Shown here: one piece after another, positions 42,291 through 51,988 of the stretch | Layout of the letters: every line of letters starts with the position of its first letter | Numbering within the stretch: the stretch's first letter is position 1 | Assembly (NCBI RefSeq): GCF_900185615.1 | Contig: NZ_FYAK01000014.1 | Coordinates: forward strand, 1-64,000 | Reading direction: 5' to 3' | DNA: 64,000 bases | Origin: Photobacterium malacitanum | Lineage (GTDB): Bacteria > Pseudomonadota > Gammaproteobacteria > Enterobacterales > Vibrionaceae | Program-made: the position numbers and the translations under genes | Notes under the pieces: model-generated | Told to the model about the DNA's origin: nothing | The model's input: only the letters and a program-made list of their open reading frames with translations | Database searches by the model: none

Positions 42291-44180
42291 TTATTCGCCT
42301 TTTTTAAGCAAGCCATGTTTTTTCAAATAAACCAATAACAATGAAATTGCCGCAGGTGTAATACCTGAAATACGCGATGCCATACCGATAGATTCTGGTT
42401 TGGCATCATTAAGCTTAACCACCACTTCATTTGATAAGCCTTTTACCAAGCTATAATCGAGATCAAACGGTAATTTAGTGGTCTCATGACGTAATGATTT
42501 TTCTACTTCATCGCGCTGACGGTCAATATAACCTTGGTATTTAATCTGAATTTCAACTTGCTCACGCGCTTCAATATCATCGTGTGCAGGCGCAAAAGTT
42601 TCAATGCTAGTTAATTGATCATAAGTCACTTCAGGACGACGAAGAAGATCTTCACCATTGGCCTCACGTACGATCGGTGATTTAAGGATCTTGTTTAAAG
42701 TTTCAATATGATTTGAATTTGGATTAACCCAAATATCTTTCAAACGCTGGCGTTCTTGTTCCATATTTTCTAGTTTTTGATTGAAACGCGCCCAGCGTTC
42801 ATCATCAACGAGACCCAACTCACGACCCATTGGAGTTAAACGTAAATCAGCATTGTCTTCACGTAACAGCAAACGGTATTCCGCACGTGAAGTAAACATA
42901 CGGTAAGGTTCTTTAGTGCCAATGGTTGACAGATCGTCAATCAATACACCCATGTAAGCTTGATCGCGACGTGGACTCCAGCCTTCTTTGTCTTGAGTCT
43001 GAAGCGCTGCGTTCATACCCGCCATTAAGCCTTGTGCCGCTGCTTCTTCATAACCGGTAGTACCATTAATTTGTCCGGCAAAGAATAACCCATCAATGTA
43101 TTTATTTTCATAGGTTTGCTTAAGGTCACGCGGATCGAAGAAATCATACTCGATCGCATAACCTGGACGCATAATGGTTGCATTTTCAAAGCCTTTCATT
43201 GAACGTACGATTTGCATTTGAACGTCAAAAGGTAAGCTGGTTGAAATACCGTTCGGATAAAGTTCATTAGTGGTTAAGCCTTCTGGCTCAATAAAAATTT
43301 GGTGGCTATTTTTATCCGCAAAACGCATTACTTTATCTTCAATTGAAGGACAGTAACGCGGACCAATACCTTCGATCACACCGGCATACATTGGGCTACG
43401 ATCAAGGTTATTACGAATCACTTCATGAGTACGCTCATTGGTGTAAGTAATAAAACATGGAATTTGACGTGGATGATCCGATTGCTTACCCATGAACGAA
43501 AACGTTGGCGTCGGATTATCACCGTGTTGAGTTTCAAGCACGCTAAAATCAACACTACGCGCATCAATGCGTGGTGGAGTACCTGTTTTCAAACGATCAA
43601 CACGTAATGGTAATTCACGTAAACGATCAGCTAAGGCATTTGATGCCGGATCACCAGTACGGCCACCACTATAATTTTCTAAACCAATGTGAATTTTGCC
43701 GCCAAGGAATGTACCTACGGTCAATACCACAGCTTTAGCATGGAATTTTAATCCCATTTCAGTAACCACGCCTGTTGCGCGATTATTTTCTACAATAAGA
43801 TCAGTCACAGCTTGTTGGAAAATCATTAAATTTTGCTGATTTTCTAATACGTTACGTACTGCTGCTTTGTAAAGTGCACGGTCAGCTTGTGCACGTGTTG
43901 CCCGCACTGCTGGGCCTTTGGAAGCGTTGAGGGTACGGAACTGAATACCGCCTTTATCGATGGCATGCGCCATCAAACCACCAAGGGCATCAACTTCTTT
44001 AACCAGGTGTCCTTTCCCGATCCCGCCGATAGCTGGGTTGCACGACATTTGGCCCAACGTATCGATATTATGGGTCAACAGTAAGGTTTTTTGTCCCATT
44101 CGGGCTGCTGCCAGTGCCGCTTCTGTACCGGCATGACCGCCACCCACAACGATGACATCAAATTTTTCCTGGTAAAACAT
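42291..44180 (-). CDS. mnmG: tRNA uridine-34 carboxymethylaminomethyl synthesis enzyme MnmG (GidA)
   Basis: FAD enzyme that with MnmE installs the cmnm5 or nm5 group on U34 of tRNAs. The 629 residues include the FAD-binding [17 protein letters not shown] (13-29), [14 protein letters not shown] (about 47-60) and the conserved TGTPPR segment. The partner mnmE is also in this window (48863-50230). The gene is transcribed away from oriC. Confidence 0.98.
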   Translation of the reverse strand: MFYQEKFDVIVVGGGHAGTEAALAAARMGQKTLLLTHNIDTLGQMSCNPAIGGIGKGHLVKEVDALGGLMAHAIDKGGIQFRTLNASKGPAVRATRAQADRALYKAAVRNVLENQQNLMIFQQAVTDLIVENNRATGVVTEMGLKFHAKAVVLTVGTFLGGKIHIGLENYSGGRTGDPASNALADRLRELPLRVDRLKTGTPPRIDARSVDFSVLETQHGDNPTPTFSFMGKQSDHPRQIPCFITYTNERTHEVIRNNLDRSPMYAGVIEGIGPRYCPSIEDKVMRFADKNSHQIFIEPEGLTTNELYPNGISTSLPFDVQMQIVRSMKGFENATIMRPGYAIEYDFFDPRDLKQTYENKYIDGLFFAGQINGTTGYEEAAAQGLMAGMNAALQTQDKEGWSPRRDQAYMGVLIDDLSTIGTKEPYRMFTSRAEYRLLLREDNADLRLTPMGRELGLVDDERWARFNQKLENMEQERQRLKDIWVNPNSNHIETLNKILKSPIVREANGEDLLRRPEVTYDQLTSIETFAPAHDDIEAREQVEIQIKYQGYIDRQRDEVEKSLRHETTKLPFDLDYSLVKGLSNEVVVKLNDAKPESIGMASRISGITPAAISLLLVYLKKHGLLKKGE

Positions 44181-44275
44181 GAAACTTCCTCAGGTATTTA
44201 AATAGCCAGTGAGTTAACTCGAGCAAAGGGCGGACATTCTATCCTGTTTCTTGGCAAGAGAGAATCTTTCATCAA

Positions 44276-44560
44276 GATCATTTGATCGGCCATTTTGGTT
44301 GTTTAAATATATATAAGATCTTTTTAAAGAGATCTTCTGTTAGATCTACTATTAGGATCCATCGATCGTGTGGATAACCGTTAAATGATCCTTATGATCA
44401 TGCATTTAATGAAGATCATTTACTGTGGAGTAGCTTGGATCTTTCAGAGGATAGGCTGGGATCAAAATAGCTACTTATACACAGGGCTCGAAAGCCATAG
44501 AAGTTATTAAATGGATAACTATGGGTTGATCACTGTTTAGATCCATAGTTATCCACAGAA
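44276..44560. other. oriC: Chromosomal replication origin oriC
   Basis: Three AT-rich 13-mers of the GATCTnTnTTnTT kind at 44317-44329, 44331-44343 and 44343-44355 form the unwinding element. DnaA boxes follow: R1 at 44369-44377 (minus orientation TTATCCACA), TTATACACA at 44475-44483, a weaker box at 44510-44518 (TTATCCATT, minus orientation) and R4 at 44549-44557 (TTATCCACA). I count 14 GATC sites between 44276 and 44543, consistent with Dam/SeqA control. The layout mirrors E. coli oriC between mnmG and mioC. Confidence 0.95.
44512..44555. repeat. 13-bp perfect inverted repeat inside oriC
   Basis: TGGATAACTATGG (44512-44524) and CCATAGTTATCCA (44543-44555) are exact reverse complements separated by 18 nt that include two GATC sites. 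The arms contain the core of the weak DnaA box and of R4. E. coli has only about nine base pairs of corresponding symmetry at this place (from memory of that sequence). Confidence 0.9.
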
Positions 44561-44606
44561 AAAACCATTAAAGAACATAAATAATTGAGTAACTATTGAC
44601 CGTTTT

Positions 44607-45053
44607 TTAACCGTTAAGGTAATTTTGCCACTCTTCAAGCCAAATTTCAGCTGGTTCTTCAGGTACAGGTGTCATCGATACATCAATATCCAGTCGTTGA
44701 CCGATGGGTGTAGCACCTAATTTAACCAATAATGCTTCAATATTTTTGCCGGCAGCACAAAAAGTATCGTAGTTACTGTCTCCAAGCCCAATAACAGCAA
44801 ACTTTAACGCCTTAAGTGCGGGTTTTTGATCACGCAGCGCATTAGCAAAGGCTATAAAGTTATCTGGGTAATCACCCGCCCCATGCGTGGAACAAATAAT
44901 TAACCAAATAGAGTCTTGATTCAGCTGTTCAAGCTGAGGCTGATTGATGATATCGGTTTGATGGCCTTGTGCTGTTAATAATTCAGCGACATGATCGGCA
45001 ACATATTCAGCACCACCAAGAGTGCTGCCTGTGATCAGAGTAATAGTTGACAT
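44607..45053 (-). CDS. mioC: MioC flavodoxin-like protein
   Basis: A 148-residue FMN-binding flavodoxin-fold protein; E. coli MioC is linked to biotin synthase activity and its transcription runs into oriC. The phosphate loop GSTLGGAEYVAD (about 8-19) and the isoalloxazine loops STHGAGDYPDN and GLGDSNYDTFC are present. The start at 45053 (AAGGA upstream, family N-terminus) is favoured over the longer reading to 45131. It reads toward oriC, as in E. coli. Confidence 0.95.
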   Translation of the reverse strand: MSTITLITGSTLGGAEYVADHVAELLTAQGHQTDIINQPQLEQLNQDSIWLIICSTHGAGDYPDNFIAFANALRDQKPALKALKFAVIGLGDSNYDTFCAAGKNIEALLVKLGATPIGQRLDIDVSMTPVPEEPAEIWLEEWQNYLNG

Positions 45054-45406
45054 AATTATCCTTAGAGTGAGCGCTTTGATGGGATCATCGACATCAAACG
45101 AAATACCTAGCGAATATTGTACTGAGATCAAACCCTATAAAGATAGCCTTTATGGCATATGAAGGGTGTTTTATTCACTGAAAGGCTAATATTTTTATCC
45201 ACCAGCTAATAATGGGGATGAAAGTGGGAGAAATTGTGGGTATTTGTGACTAAATATCAGTAATTATAATGGCTAACAAGATCATTATAGAATGGTCACG
45301 ATAAGAGTTAGTAATGATTAGAACTGATCTTACCCACATGATCCCCTTATTATTCACACAGGGTTATGATCGTTGTTTTTGGTGATCAGATAATTGATCA
45401 CCTTGC
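45054..45406. other. Intergenic region between mioC and the ABC importer
   Basis: This stretch should hold the mioC promoter, which I could not pin down. TTATTCACA at 45350-45358 fits the TTATNCACA DnaA-box consensus, and TTATCCACC at 45195-45203 is one base off. A perfect inverted repeat GGTGATCA-GATAAT-TGATCACC (45381-45402) ends 4 nt beyond the stop codon of the ATPase gene; on that strand it is followed by As, not Ts. Confidence 0.6.
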
Positions 45407-46174
45407 TCAAGGGATCGAGTGTCGCTGCGGTAAAATAACCAGTTTTTGGTTGTCTGGATGATGAGTAACACTGACGTGGTGATGATAAAGCGCAGTGATT
45501 TGTTGCGGAGTTAATACCTTTTGAGGGCTATCAAAGGCAATTTGCTGGCCGTGTTCAAGTAATAATAAGCGGTCGCAAAAGGTGATCGCGGTATTAAGGT
45601 TATGAATGGCGATTAAGGCACTTTTACCTTGTTGGCAATGGTGGCTGAGAATATTAAGTAATAATGATTCATGGCCAATATCGAGGCTGGCTGTCGGTTC
45701 ATCAAGTAGCATGATGGCTGCATTTTGAATTAATAAACGGGCAAAATGCACGCGTTGTTGTTCGCCACCAGAGAGTTGGTTGATGGGTCTATTTAAGAGT
45801 TCTTCTATTTGTAACTGACTAATAATATTATTTATTTTGTGTTGTGGTAGTGCTGCCGATTGGTGAAGACCATAATAAATAATATCGTTAACGATAAACC
45901 CAAATGCAGGCTCAGTGTGTTGAGGTAAATAACTTAATTGTTGAGCTCGTTGTTGATGACTATAGCTGTTAAGTGGCTGATCAAATAAACGAATACAGCC
46001 ATCTGTAGGAGTGATAAATCCACTGAGGCATTTTAGCAGGGTGCTTTTACCTGCGCCGTTAGGGCCAATAATACCGACTAATTCGCCAGGATTAATGGCA
46101 AAGTTAATATTTTGTAATAATGGCTGCGATCCTTGATAGTAACTTAAGTGGTTGACTGTAAGTGGGAGGATCAT
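45407..46174 (-). CDS. ABC importer ATP-binding protein (FecCD/BtuCD type)
   Basis: A 255-residue ATPase that powers the adjacent permease. Walker A GPNGAGKST (37-45), signature LSGGEQQ (134-140), Walker B MLLDEP (155-160) and the switch histidine (IAIHNLN near 194) are all present. It overlaps the permease gene by 4 nt. The subfamily covers cobalamin, heme and ferric-siderophore importers. The neighbouring adenosyltransferase-like gene favours a corrinoid substrate, but this is inference. Confidence 0.93.
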   Translation of the reverse strand: MILPLTVNHLSYYQGSQPLLQNINFAINPGELVGIIGPNGAGKSTLLKCLSGFITPTDGCIRLFDQPLNSYSHQQRAQQLSYLPQHTEPAFGFIVNDIIYYGLHQSAALPQHKINNIISQLQIEELLNRPINQLSGGEQQRVHFARLLIQNAAIMLLDEPTASLDIGHESLLLNILSHHCQQGKSALIAIHNLNTAITFCDRLLLLEHGQQIAFDSPQKVLTPQQITALYHHHVSVTHHPDNQKLVILPQRHSIP

Positions 46175-47211
46175 GATTGTAATCCTTTATATTGGCTACG
46201 AATTAATAGAATAATAAAATAGATCCCACCAACAATTGCGGTAATAATCCCGGTTTTTAATTCGTTGGGAGCAATAACAGTACGCGCAATAAGATCACAC
46301 CCTAAGAGGAACATTGCGCCAAATAAGGCTGAAAATGGCAGTAAAATACGGTTATTGGGTCCTACTAATAGTCGCGCTAAATGCGGGACTATTAAGCCTA
46401 TAAAGCCTATTGGACCCGCTACAGCAATTGCCATTGCGGTGAGTAAGGTGGTTAGTAGTAATAATAATCGGCGGCTGTGACCGACATTGATACCCATGCC
46501 ATGGGCATTTTGTTCACCTAAAGCGAGCAAGTTTAACGTTTGTCCATGGCGTAGCAATATCCACGCGGCGATAATGATTATTGGGGTTGGCCATAGTAAT
46601 TGTTGCCAAGTTCGCGCATCCAGACCACCCATAGTCCAGAATACAAACTCACTGACTTCATATTGCTGAGCGGTTAATAGTACCCCCATGGTTAATCCAC
46701 CTAATAAACTTGATACTGCCAACCCCGCTAAAATGATGAATAAGCCATGCTGCTGGGTTTGACGGGCAATCAAATACACGATAGTGGCAGTGATTAAAGC
46801 CCCAATTGCGGTGACGACAGGTAATAAGGCGGGATTGACCACGGTTAAGCCACAGACTATTGCAACGACAGCGGCAAAACTACTACCGGCACTAATGCCT
46901 AAGATATCGGGGCTCGCAAGAGGGTTTCTAAATAAGCCTTGGCTACAAGCTCCAGCTAAGGCTAGTGCGCTACCAGCTAATATCGCGGCACAAGCACGTG
47001 GTAAGCGGATCTGTAATATAATTGCCGAGGCGAGAGGATATTGTTGTTGGGCTAATGCCTCACCGCCATGCATATAGCTGTTGAACATGGCAAAAATGTC
47101 ACCAATAGGGATCGAGACAGAGCCGAGGCTAAGGTAGATAATTAACAGCAGTAATAATCCAATTAATGCCACAATGCCTTGTAGCGGTTTAATGTATTGA
47201 TGACTGAGCAT
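46171..47211 (-). CDS. ABC importer permease (FecCD/BtuC family)
   Basis: A 346-residue membrane protein with about ten hydrophobic helices and the FecCD hallmarks LPRACAAILAGSALALAG, NPLASPDILGISAGSS and GPIGFIGLIVPHLARL. The ATG at 47211 overlaps the binding-protein gene by 23 nt; a longer reading from 47256 lacks a ribosome-binding site. It would import a large chelate such as vitamin B12, heme or siderophore together with the ATPase and binding protein on either side. Confidence 0.92.
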   Translation of the reverse strand: MLSHQYIKPLQGIVALIGLLLLLIIYLSLGSVSIPIGDIFAMFNSYMHGGEALAQQQYPLASAIILQIRLPRACAAILAGSALALAGACSQGLFRNPLASPDILGISAGSSFAAVVAIVCGLTVVNPALLPVVTAIGALITATIVYLIARQTQQHGLFIILAGLAVSSLLGGLTMGVLLTAQQYEVSEFVFWTMGGLDARTWQQLLWPTPIIIIAAWILLRHGQTLNLLALGEQNAHGMGINVGHSRRLLLLLTTLLTAMAIAVAGPIGFIGLIVPHLARLLVGPNNRILLPFSALFGAMFLLGCDLIARTVIAPNELKTGIITAIVGGIYFIILLIRSQYKGLQS

Positions 47212-48106
47212 GGGGCTGATAAACCTTATGATTAAGGTAAATGATAGCGTCGGCAATGTATTGGCTATCAGTTGAACGCAGTGAATGTGGCAAACTGATC
47301 ACGCGCCGATCACGAATAGCAGTTAACGTTTGCAAGGCTGGATCATGGAGTAATTGTTGTTTAAAACCATCACTGTCTACCCCAGGTATAATAATCACAT
47401 CAGGGTTAAGCATTAATAGTTGCTCTTTGGCAATCGGTACTTGACCAAATTTATCGCCACTGGTGTACGCAATAACGTTTTTGAGTTGAGCGTGACTAAT
47501 AATGGTATTGATCGTTGAGTTATGGTTACTGGATGCTCCCCACGGCGTGTATTCAATTGCGGTTAGTGGTTGTTTGGGAACAATAACCTGTTGCTTAAGC
47601 TTTTGCTGCATAGCTTCAACTAACGCTGCTGCGGCAGTATTTTGATTAACTAGTTTACCGACTAATAAGATGTTTTTTTCGATATCTTTAAGGCTATAAA
47701 CCGTTTTAATCACAAATACCGTAATACCCGCTGCTCGTAGTTGGGCTATTTTAGGGCTATCACTCCAACTAGCGACCAAGACTAAATCGGGGTGCTCGGC
47801 AATAATACGTTCAACATTTAGATCGCGTAATGGTAGGGTGGCTGGAATTTGGTTAGCAATAATTGAATAAGTAGCATCTTTGCTTAAGCGGCTTAAGCTG
47901 GTGATATTTTTGAGTGGTAGCAGTGCCATGAGAACTTGATCGCTAAACATGCTTTTAGAATCGACTCGAGTCGGCATTTTAGTCAATGTAACCGCATGAT
48001 TACTGGCATCTATAACCGTTATTGGATAGACAGTTTCAGCCGCAAAGCCGATTGAACTACCGCATAAACAGCCAATAAAAAATAAATATTTACATAGTCG
48101 GTACAT
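47189..48106 (-). CDS. Periplasmic substrate-binding protein of the ABC importer
   Basis: A 305-residue class III (TroA/BtuF-like) binding protein with a signal peptide (about 1-22, ending GFAA). There is no lipobox at the expected place: C13 and C15 are within the hydrophobic core, not at the cleavage site. The fold signature includes DLVLVASW and a helix backbone rich in K and L. It is the first gene of the operon. The family binds iron chelates or corrinoids; the exact ligand is not readable. No B12 riboswitch motif was seen in the 140 bp upstream. Confidence 0.88.
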   Translation of the reverse strand: MYRLCKYLFFIGCLCGSSIGFAAETVYPITVIDASNHAVTLTKMPTRVDSKSMFSDQVLMALLPLKNITSLSRLSKDATYSIIANQIPATLPLRDLNVERIIAEHPDLVLVASWSDSPKIAQLRAAGITVFVIKTVYSLKDIEKNILLVGKLVNQNTAAAALVEAMQQKLKQQVIVPKQPLTAIEYTPWGASSNHNSTINTIISHAQLKNVIAYTSGDKFGQVPIAKEQLLMLNPDVIIIPGVDSDGFKQQLLHDPALQTLTAIRDRRVISLPHSLRSTDSQYIADAIIYLNHKVYQPHAQSSIH

Positions 48107-48132
48107 AATTTTCCATACGTCGTAGATGGTGA

Positions 48133-48154
48133 GCTTGCAACATCCCTAGCAAGC
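48133..48154 (-). promoter_or_regulatory. Small hairpin in the leader of the ABC importer operon
   Basis: GCTTGC (48133-48138) and GCAAGC (48149-48154) form a 6-bp stem about 27 nt upstream of the binding-protein start codon, within its probable 5' leader. It is too small to identify as a known riboswitch, and no Fur box is evident. Confidence 0.35.
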
Positions 48155-48246
48155 AAAATTTGCGGACATAGTTAGTGATTTTTGGAACGCTGTCAATGAC
48201 AGTCTACTGGTGGAATTAGCCGTATTTAGTAAGGACGAATAAAGTC

Positions 48247-48789
48247 ATGGTATTAAAATTTTCTGGCGATATTGACGAACTCGCTTATCCGTTCATTTTT
48301 GAAGATTCACCCTTGTGCGATTTTGAAATTCTCACCGATGAATTATGTACTTATGTTGGCTTGGTGATCTCGCAGTTAGACCATGGAGAAATGCAACAAT
48401 CATTAATCTGGCTCCAACCACGAATTTTTCATTTAAATGGTTCGATTCGAGGTAAGTGCGGCATTTTTGAGTCTGATATTAGTAAGCTTAAAGCGGATTA
48501 TCATTACTTTCGCGATCAAGTAACAGATAGCAATAAACGGTTTGTATTACCACGAGGGGTTGGGGCGGTGGTGCAATTACATCAATGCCGAAGTTTAGCT
48601 AAAAAGGTCGTAAGGCAATTAGTTAGAGTCGATGCATCGGCTAAAAAAGTGCCACCAATATTGCCAAGGTTTAGTAACTTGTTAGTTAATTATTTGTTCG
48701 CGTTAACGCGAGTACTTAATCAACAGGCTGGGATTGAAGAGCCTGAATATATCAGCATAAATTATCCTAAGCCCGAAGTTAAAAAATAA
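48247..48789 (+). CDS. Degenerate PduO-type cobalamin adenosyltransferase-like protein
   Basis: A 180-residue protein whose middle and C-terminal parts follow the PduO/MMAB corrinoid adenosyltransferase pattern: DELCTYVGL (near 31-39), FVLPRGVGA (near 98-106), LHQCRSLAKKVVRQ (near 110-123) and a C-terminal NLLVNYLFALTRVLN. The usual N-terminal ATP loop (TxTGDxGxT) is not present; residues 1-25 are unlike it. The catalytic RRAER-like stretch reads KKVVR. It may therefore bind corrinoid without normal catalysis, or be a diverged enzyme. It diverges from an ABC importer that may carry corrinoids. Confidence 0.65.
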   Translation: MVLKFSGDIDELAYPFIFEDSPLCDFEILTDELCTYVGLVISQLDHGEMQQSLIWLQPRIFHLNGSIRGKCGIFESDISKLKADYHYFRDQVTDSNKRFVLPRGVGAVVQLHQCRSLAKKVVRQLVRVDASAKKVPPILPRFSNLLVNYLFALTRVLNQQAGIEEPEYISINYPKPEVKK

Positions 48790-48790
48790 T

Positions 48791-48825
48791 AAAAACGCCA
48801 CATATCAATGACATGTGGCGTTTTT
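48791..48825. terminator. Bidirectional terminator
   Basis: AAAAACGCCACAT and ATGTGGCGTTTTT, exact complements, lie between the convergent adenosyltransferase-like gene and mnmE. Confidence 0.9.
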
Positions 48826-48862
48826 GTAGGGTAGCCATTAATACAAAGTTTAATGTTAGTCG

Positions 48863-50230
48863 TTACTTACCAATACAGAACGAAGTAAAGATACGTCCGA
48901 GTAAATCATCTGAGGTAAACTCACCTGTGATCTCACTTAAGTGCTGTTGAGCAAGACGTAATTCTTCTGCCAGAATTTCACCCGCCATAAAGCCTTCAAG
49001 TTGTTGTTTACCGATCTCTAAATGTTCTGCTGCACGCTCTAGCGCATCTAAGTGACGACGACGCGCCATAAAGCCGCCCTCGGTCGTACCTGCAAATCCC
49101 ATACATTGCTTTAGATGTTCACGTAAGTCGTCTACACCTTCACCTGTGCGTGCAGAAAGGCGAATTAAGGTTGGATTATTCACATGACAGATACCGGCTG
49201 GTTCACCCGTTAGCTCTGTTTTATTGCGAATGACAGTTAGACCCATATCAGCAGGTAGGCGCTCAATAAAGTCAGGCCAAATTTCTTTAGGATCGGTGGC
49301 GTCAGTGGTCGTGCTATCAACCATGAATAACACTCGATCGGCATGTTCAATTTCAGCCCATGCGCGTTCAATACCAATGCGCTCTACTTCGTCGGTTGCT
49401 TCACGTAAGCCGGCGGTATCAATGATGTGTAATGGCATTCCATCAATGTGGATATGCTCACGTAATACGTCACGAGTCGTACCTGCAATATCGGTCACAA
49501 TCGCACTGTCTTTACCCGATAATGCATTGAGTAGGCTTGATTTACCTGCATTAGGGCGACCTGCAATCACGACTTTCATGCCCTCACGCATGATCGCACC
49601 TTGATTGGCTTGTTTACGTACATCAGTTAAGCGAGCCATGATGTTATTGAGATCACCACTGACTTTACCGTCAGACAGGAAATCAATTTCTTCTTCAGGG
49701 AAATCAATGGCAGCTTCGACAAAAATACGTAAATGAATTAAGGCTTCAACGAGTTCATTTACTTTGTTTGAGAATACACCTTGCAGTGATTTAAAGGCAC
49801 TTTTGGCGGCCTCTTCTGAGCTGGCATCAATTAAATCAGCAATAGCCTCAGCTTGGGCTAAATCAAGCTTATCGTTCATAAACGCACGTTCAGAGAACTC
49901 ACCTGGACGTGCTGGACGAATACCATCAATATTAAGAATACGACGAATCATCATATCCATTAATACTGGGCCACCGTGGCCTTGGAGTTCTAATACATCT
50001 TCGCCGGTAAATGAATTGGGGCCTTTAAAAAACAGCGCGATCCCCTGATCAAGCGCAGTACCATCTTCATTTTTAAATGGCAGGTATTCAGCGTAACGGG
50101 TTTTTAACTCGCGACCAGCAACGGCAAGGGCTACTTCTTTCGCTTTAGGACCTGAAACGCGAATGATGCCGACGCCGCCACGGCCCGGTGGTGTTGCTTG
50201 TGCAACGATAGTATCGATATGTTGATTCAT
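48863..50230 (-). CDS. mnmE: tRNA modification GTPase MnmE (TrmE/ThdF)
   Basis: GTPase partner of MnmG in U34 tRNA modification. The 455 residues include the N-terminal folate-binding domain (about 1-118), a helical domain and an inserted G domain with G1 GRPNAGKSS near 223-231, G2/G3 DIAGTTRD and DTAGLRE, and G4 NKTE. It ends in the conserved C-I-G-K with the essential cysteine at 452. Confidence 0.98.
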   Translation of the reverse strand: MNQHIDTIVAQATPPGRGGVGIIRVSGPKAKEVALAVAGRELKTRYAEYLPFKNEDGTALDQGIALFFKGPNSFTGEDVLELQGHGGPVLMDMMIRRILNIDGIRPARPGEFSERAFMNDKLDLAQAEAIADLIDASSEEAAKSAFKSLQGVFSNKVNELVEALIHLRIFVEAAIDFPEEEIDFLSDGKVSGDLNNIMARLTDVRKQANQGAIMREGMKVVIAGRPNAGKSSLLNALSGKDSAIVTDIAGTTRDVLREHIHIDGMPLHIIDTAGLREATDEVERIGIERAWAEIEHADRVLFMVDSTTTDATDPKEIWPDFIERLPADMGLTVIRNKTELTGEPAGICHVNNPTLIRLSARTGEGVDDLREHLKQCMGFAGTTEGGFMARRRHLDALERAAEHLEIGKQQLEGFMAGEILAEELRLAQQHLSEITGEFTSDDLLGRIFTSFCIGK

Positions 50231-50301
50231 AACCTTGGCTTTGCTTTAAAATGACTTGATGATTGTAAACCACTGTGAGGGTTTACACCTAATCTGCCCA
50301 T

Positions 50302-50333
50302 AAAAAAAGGCGACCCTAAGGTCGCCTTTTATT
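50302..50333. terminator. Terminator of the rpmH-rnpA-yidD-yidC operon
   Basis: GGCGACC-CTAA-GGTCGCC between A and T runs, 13 nt after the yidC stop codon on the minus strand. It separates yidC from mnmE. Confidence 0.88.
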
Positions 50334-50345
50334 CACAGGCAGCGC

Positions 50346-51986
50346 TTATTTAGCTTTGCTGTGTAAACCTTTCTTTTCCAACGCGCGGAAAATAATAGTC
50401 TGTTGAATCAGAGTCACAATGTTTGATACTAACCAGTACAACACTAGACCTGATGGGAACCATAAGAAGAAGAAAGTAAACATAACCGGCATAAAGGTCA
50501 TGATTTTCTGCTGCATTGGATCCGTGACTGTTGATGGGCTGTTCTTCTGAATCAGGAACATTGATACACCCATAAGAACAGGCAGGATGTAGTACGGGTC
50601 TTGTGCTGACAGATCCTGAATCCAACCGAAGAATGGCGCATGACGCAATTCAACTGATCCCATTAGTGCCCAGTACAGTGCAATGAAAATTGGCATCTGT
50701 AGCATGATAGGTAAACAACCACCAAGTGGGTTTACTTTCTCTTTTTTGTACAGCTCCATCATTTCTTGGCTTTGACGTTGACGGTCATCACCTAAACGCT
50801 CACGCATCGCCTGAATCTTAGGCTGTAGCATGCGCATTTTCGCCATTGAGGTGTACTGTGCTTTTGTTAGTGGGTACATCGCACCACGCACAATTAGCGT
50901 TAGGATGATAATTGCTACACCCCAGTTACCTACAATACCGTGAATGAAAGAAAGCAATTTATGCAATGGACTTGCAATGAACCATAACCAACCGTAATCA
51001 ACCGTTAGGTTTAGGTTAGCTGCTGTTGCCGCCATTTCTTTTTGCAACTTAGGACCAAGCCATAATGTTGCTTTGATTTCTTTTGTTTGACCAGGAGCCA
51101 CAGTCTCTAGTGGCATACGTACGCCGATGTAACCTACACCGTTGTTATCGCTGCTGTAGACTTGAGAAGTCTGATCTACGCCATCACGAGGGATCCATGC
51201 TGATACGAAGTAGTTCTCCATAATCGCAACCCAGCCGTCATTTGCTGACTGGTTAAGGTTCTTCTCTTTGATGTCATCAAAACTGTATTTTTTGTACTTA
51301 GTATCGTTAGCTGAGTATGCCGCACCGTTGTAAGTGTGCATCGCCATGCCTTGAATACCGCCGCCTGTTTTGCTTTCTAGACGGTGACGAAGCTGCGCGT
51401 ACATTTGTACGGTTGCTGCTTTGTCAGTTTTGTTGTCGACAGTATAGTCAACGTTAACCGCATAATCGTTGCGCTTGAAAACGAAGGTTTTAGTGTAGCT
51501 AATGCCATCTTTAGTAAATGTCATTGGTACACGTAGTTCGTTTTGATCTGGTGCCATCACAAAGCTTTTTGCAGTCACGGCGTATTGTGCGCGGCCATGA
51601 GTTTGTGAATCAGAACCGTTAGTGCCAATTAAGCCAGATTGCGCGATATAATCACGGCCATCAGTGTCACTTAATAAAACATACGGGTCTTTAGAACCGA
51701 GAGTATTGTCGTATTTAAGTAGTTTTGCATTAATAACATCACCACCAAGCGTGTCGACTGTTAATTCCAGTACATCCGTTTTAATGGTAATTAAGTTAGT
51801 TGAAGTTTTCTGGTCAGTCAGTGGTTGGTTATCACTTGAGTGTGATGGAATACCACTATTGTTATTGACTTGCTGCTCTACACCCGGCTTCGTTGGTTGC
51901 TGGTTCTTGTCGCCATGCCATTGCTGAAATAGCAAGAATGAGACAAACAGTAGGGCAATTAACAGAATATTACGTTGGGAACCCAT
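50346..51986 (-). CDS. yidC: Membrane protein insertase YidC
   Basis: Inserts and folds inner-membrane proteins, including Fo subunits a and c of the ATP synthase encoded at 38-39 kb. The 546-residue protein has an N-terminal membrane anchor (about 5-22), a large periplasmic beta domain (about 30-340) and a C-terminal five-helix insertase core containing the functional arginine region ([16 protein letters not shown] near 365). It is the last gene of the rpmH-rnpA-yidD-yidC run. Confidence 0.98.
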   Translation of the reverse strand: MGSQRNILLIALLFVSFLLFQQWHGDKNQQPTKPGVEQQVNNNSGIPSHSSDNQPLTDQKTSTNLITIKTDVLELTVDTLGGDVINAKLLKYDNTLGSKDPYVLLSDTDGRDYIAQSGLIGTNGSDSQTHGRAQYAVTAKSFVMAPDQNELRVPMTFTKDGISYTKTFVFKRNDYAVNVDYTVDNKTDKAATVQMYAQLRHRLESKTGGGIQGMAMHTYNGAAYSANDTKYKKYSFDDIKEKNLNQSANDGWVAIMENYFVSAWIPRDGVDQTSQVYSSDNNGVGYIGVRMPLETVAPGQTKEIKATLWLGPKLQKEMAATAANLNLTVDYGWLWFIASPLHKLLSFIHGIVGNWGVAIIILTLIVRGAMYPLTKAQYTSMAKMRMLQPKIQAMRERLGDDRQRQSQEMMELYKKEKVNPLGGCLPIMLQMPIFIALYWALMGSVELRHAPFFGWIQDLSAQDPYYILPVLMGVSMFLIQKNSPSTVTDPMQQKIMTFMPVMFTFFFLWFPSGLVLYWLVSNIVTLIQQTIIFRALEKKGLHSKAK

Positions 51987-51988
51987 GG

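Noticed and set aside
44607..45131. MioC with a 26-residue N-terminal extension
   Set aside because: The extension does not fit the flavodoxin-like family, and the ATG at 45053 has a well-placed AAGGA.
48107..48246. Possible cobalamin riboswitch upstream of the ABC importer
   Set aside because: The region is only 140 bp and no B12-box-like motif was visible; only a 6-bp hairpin is seen.
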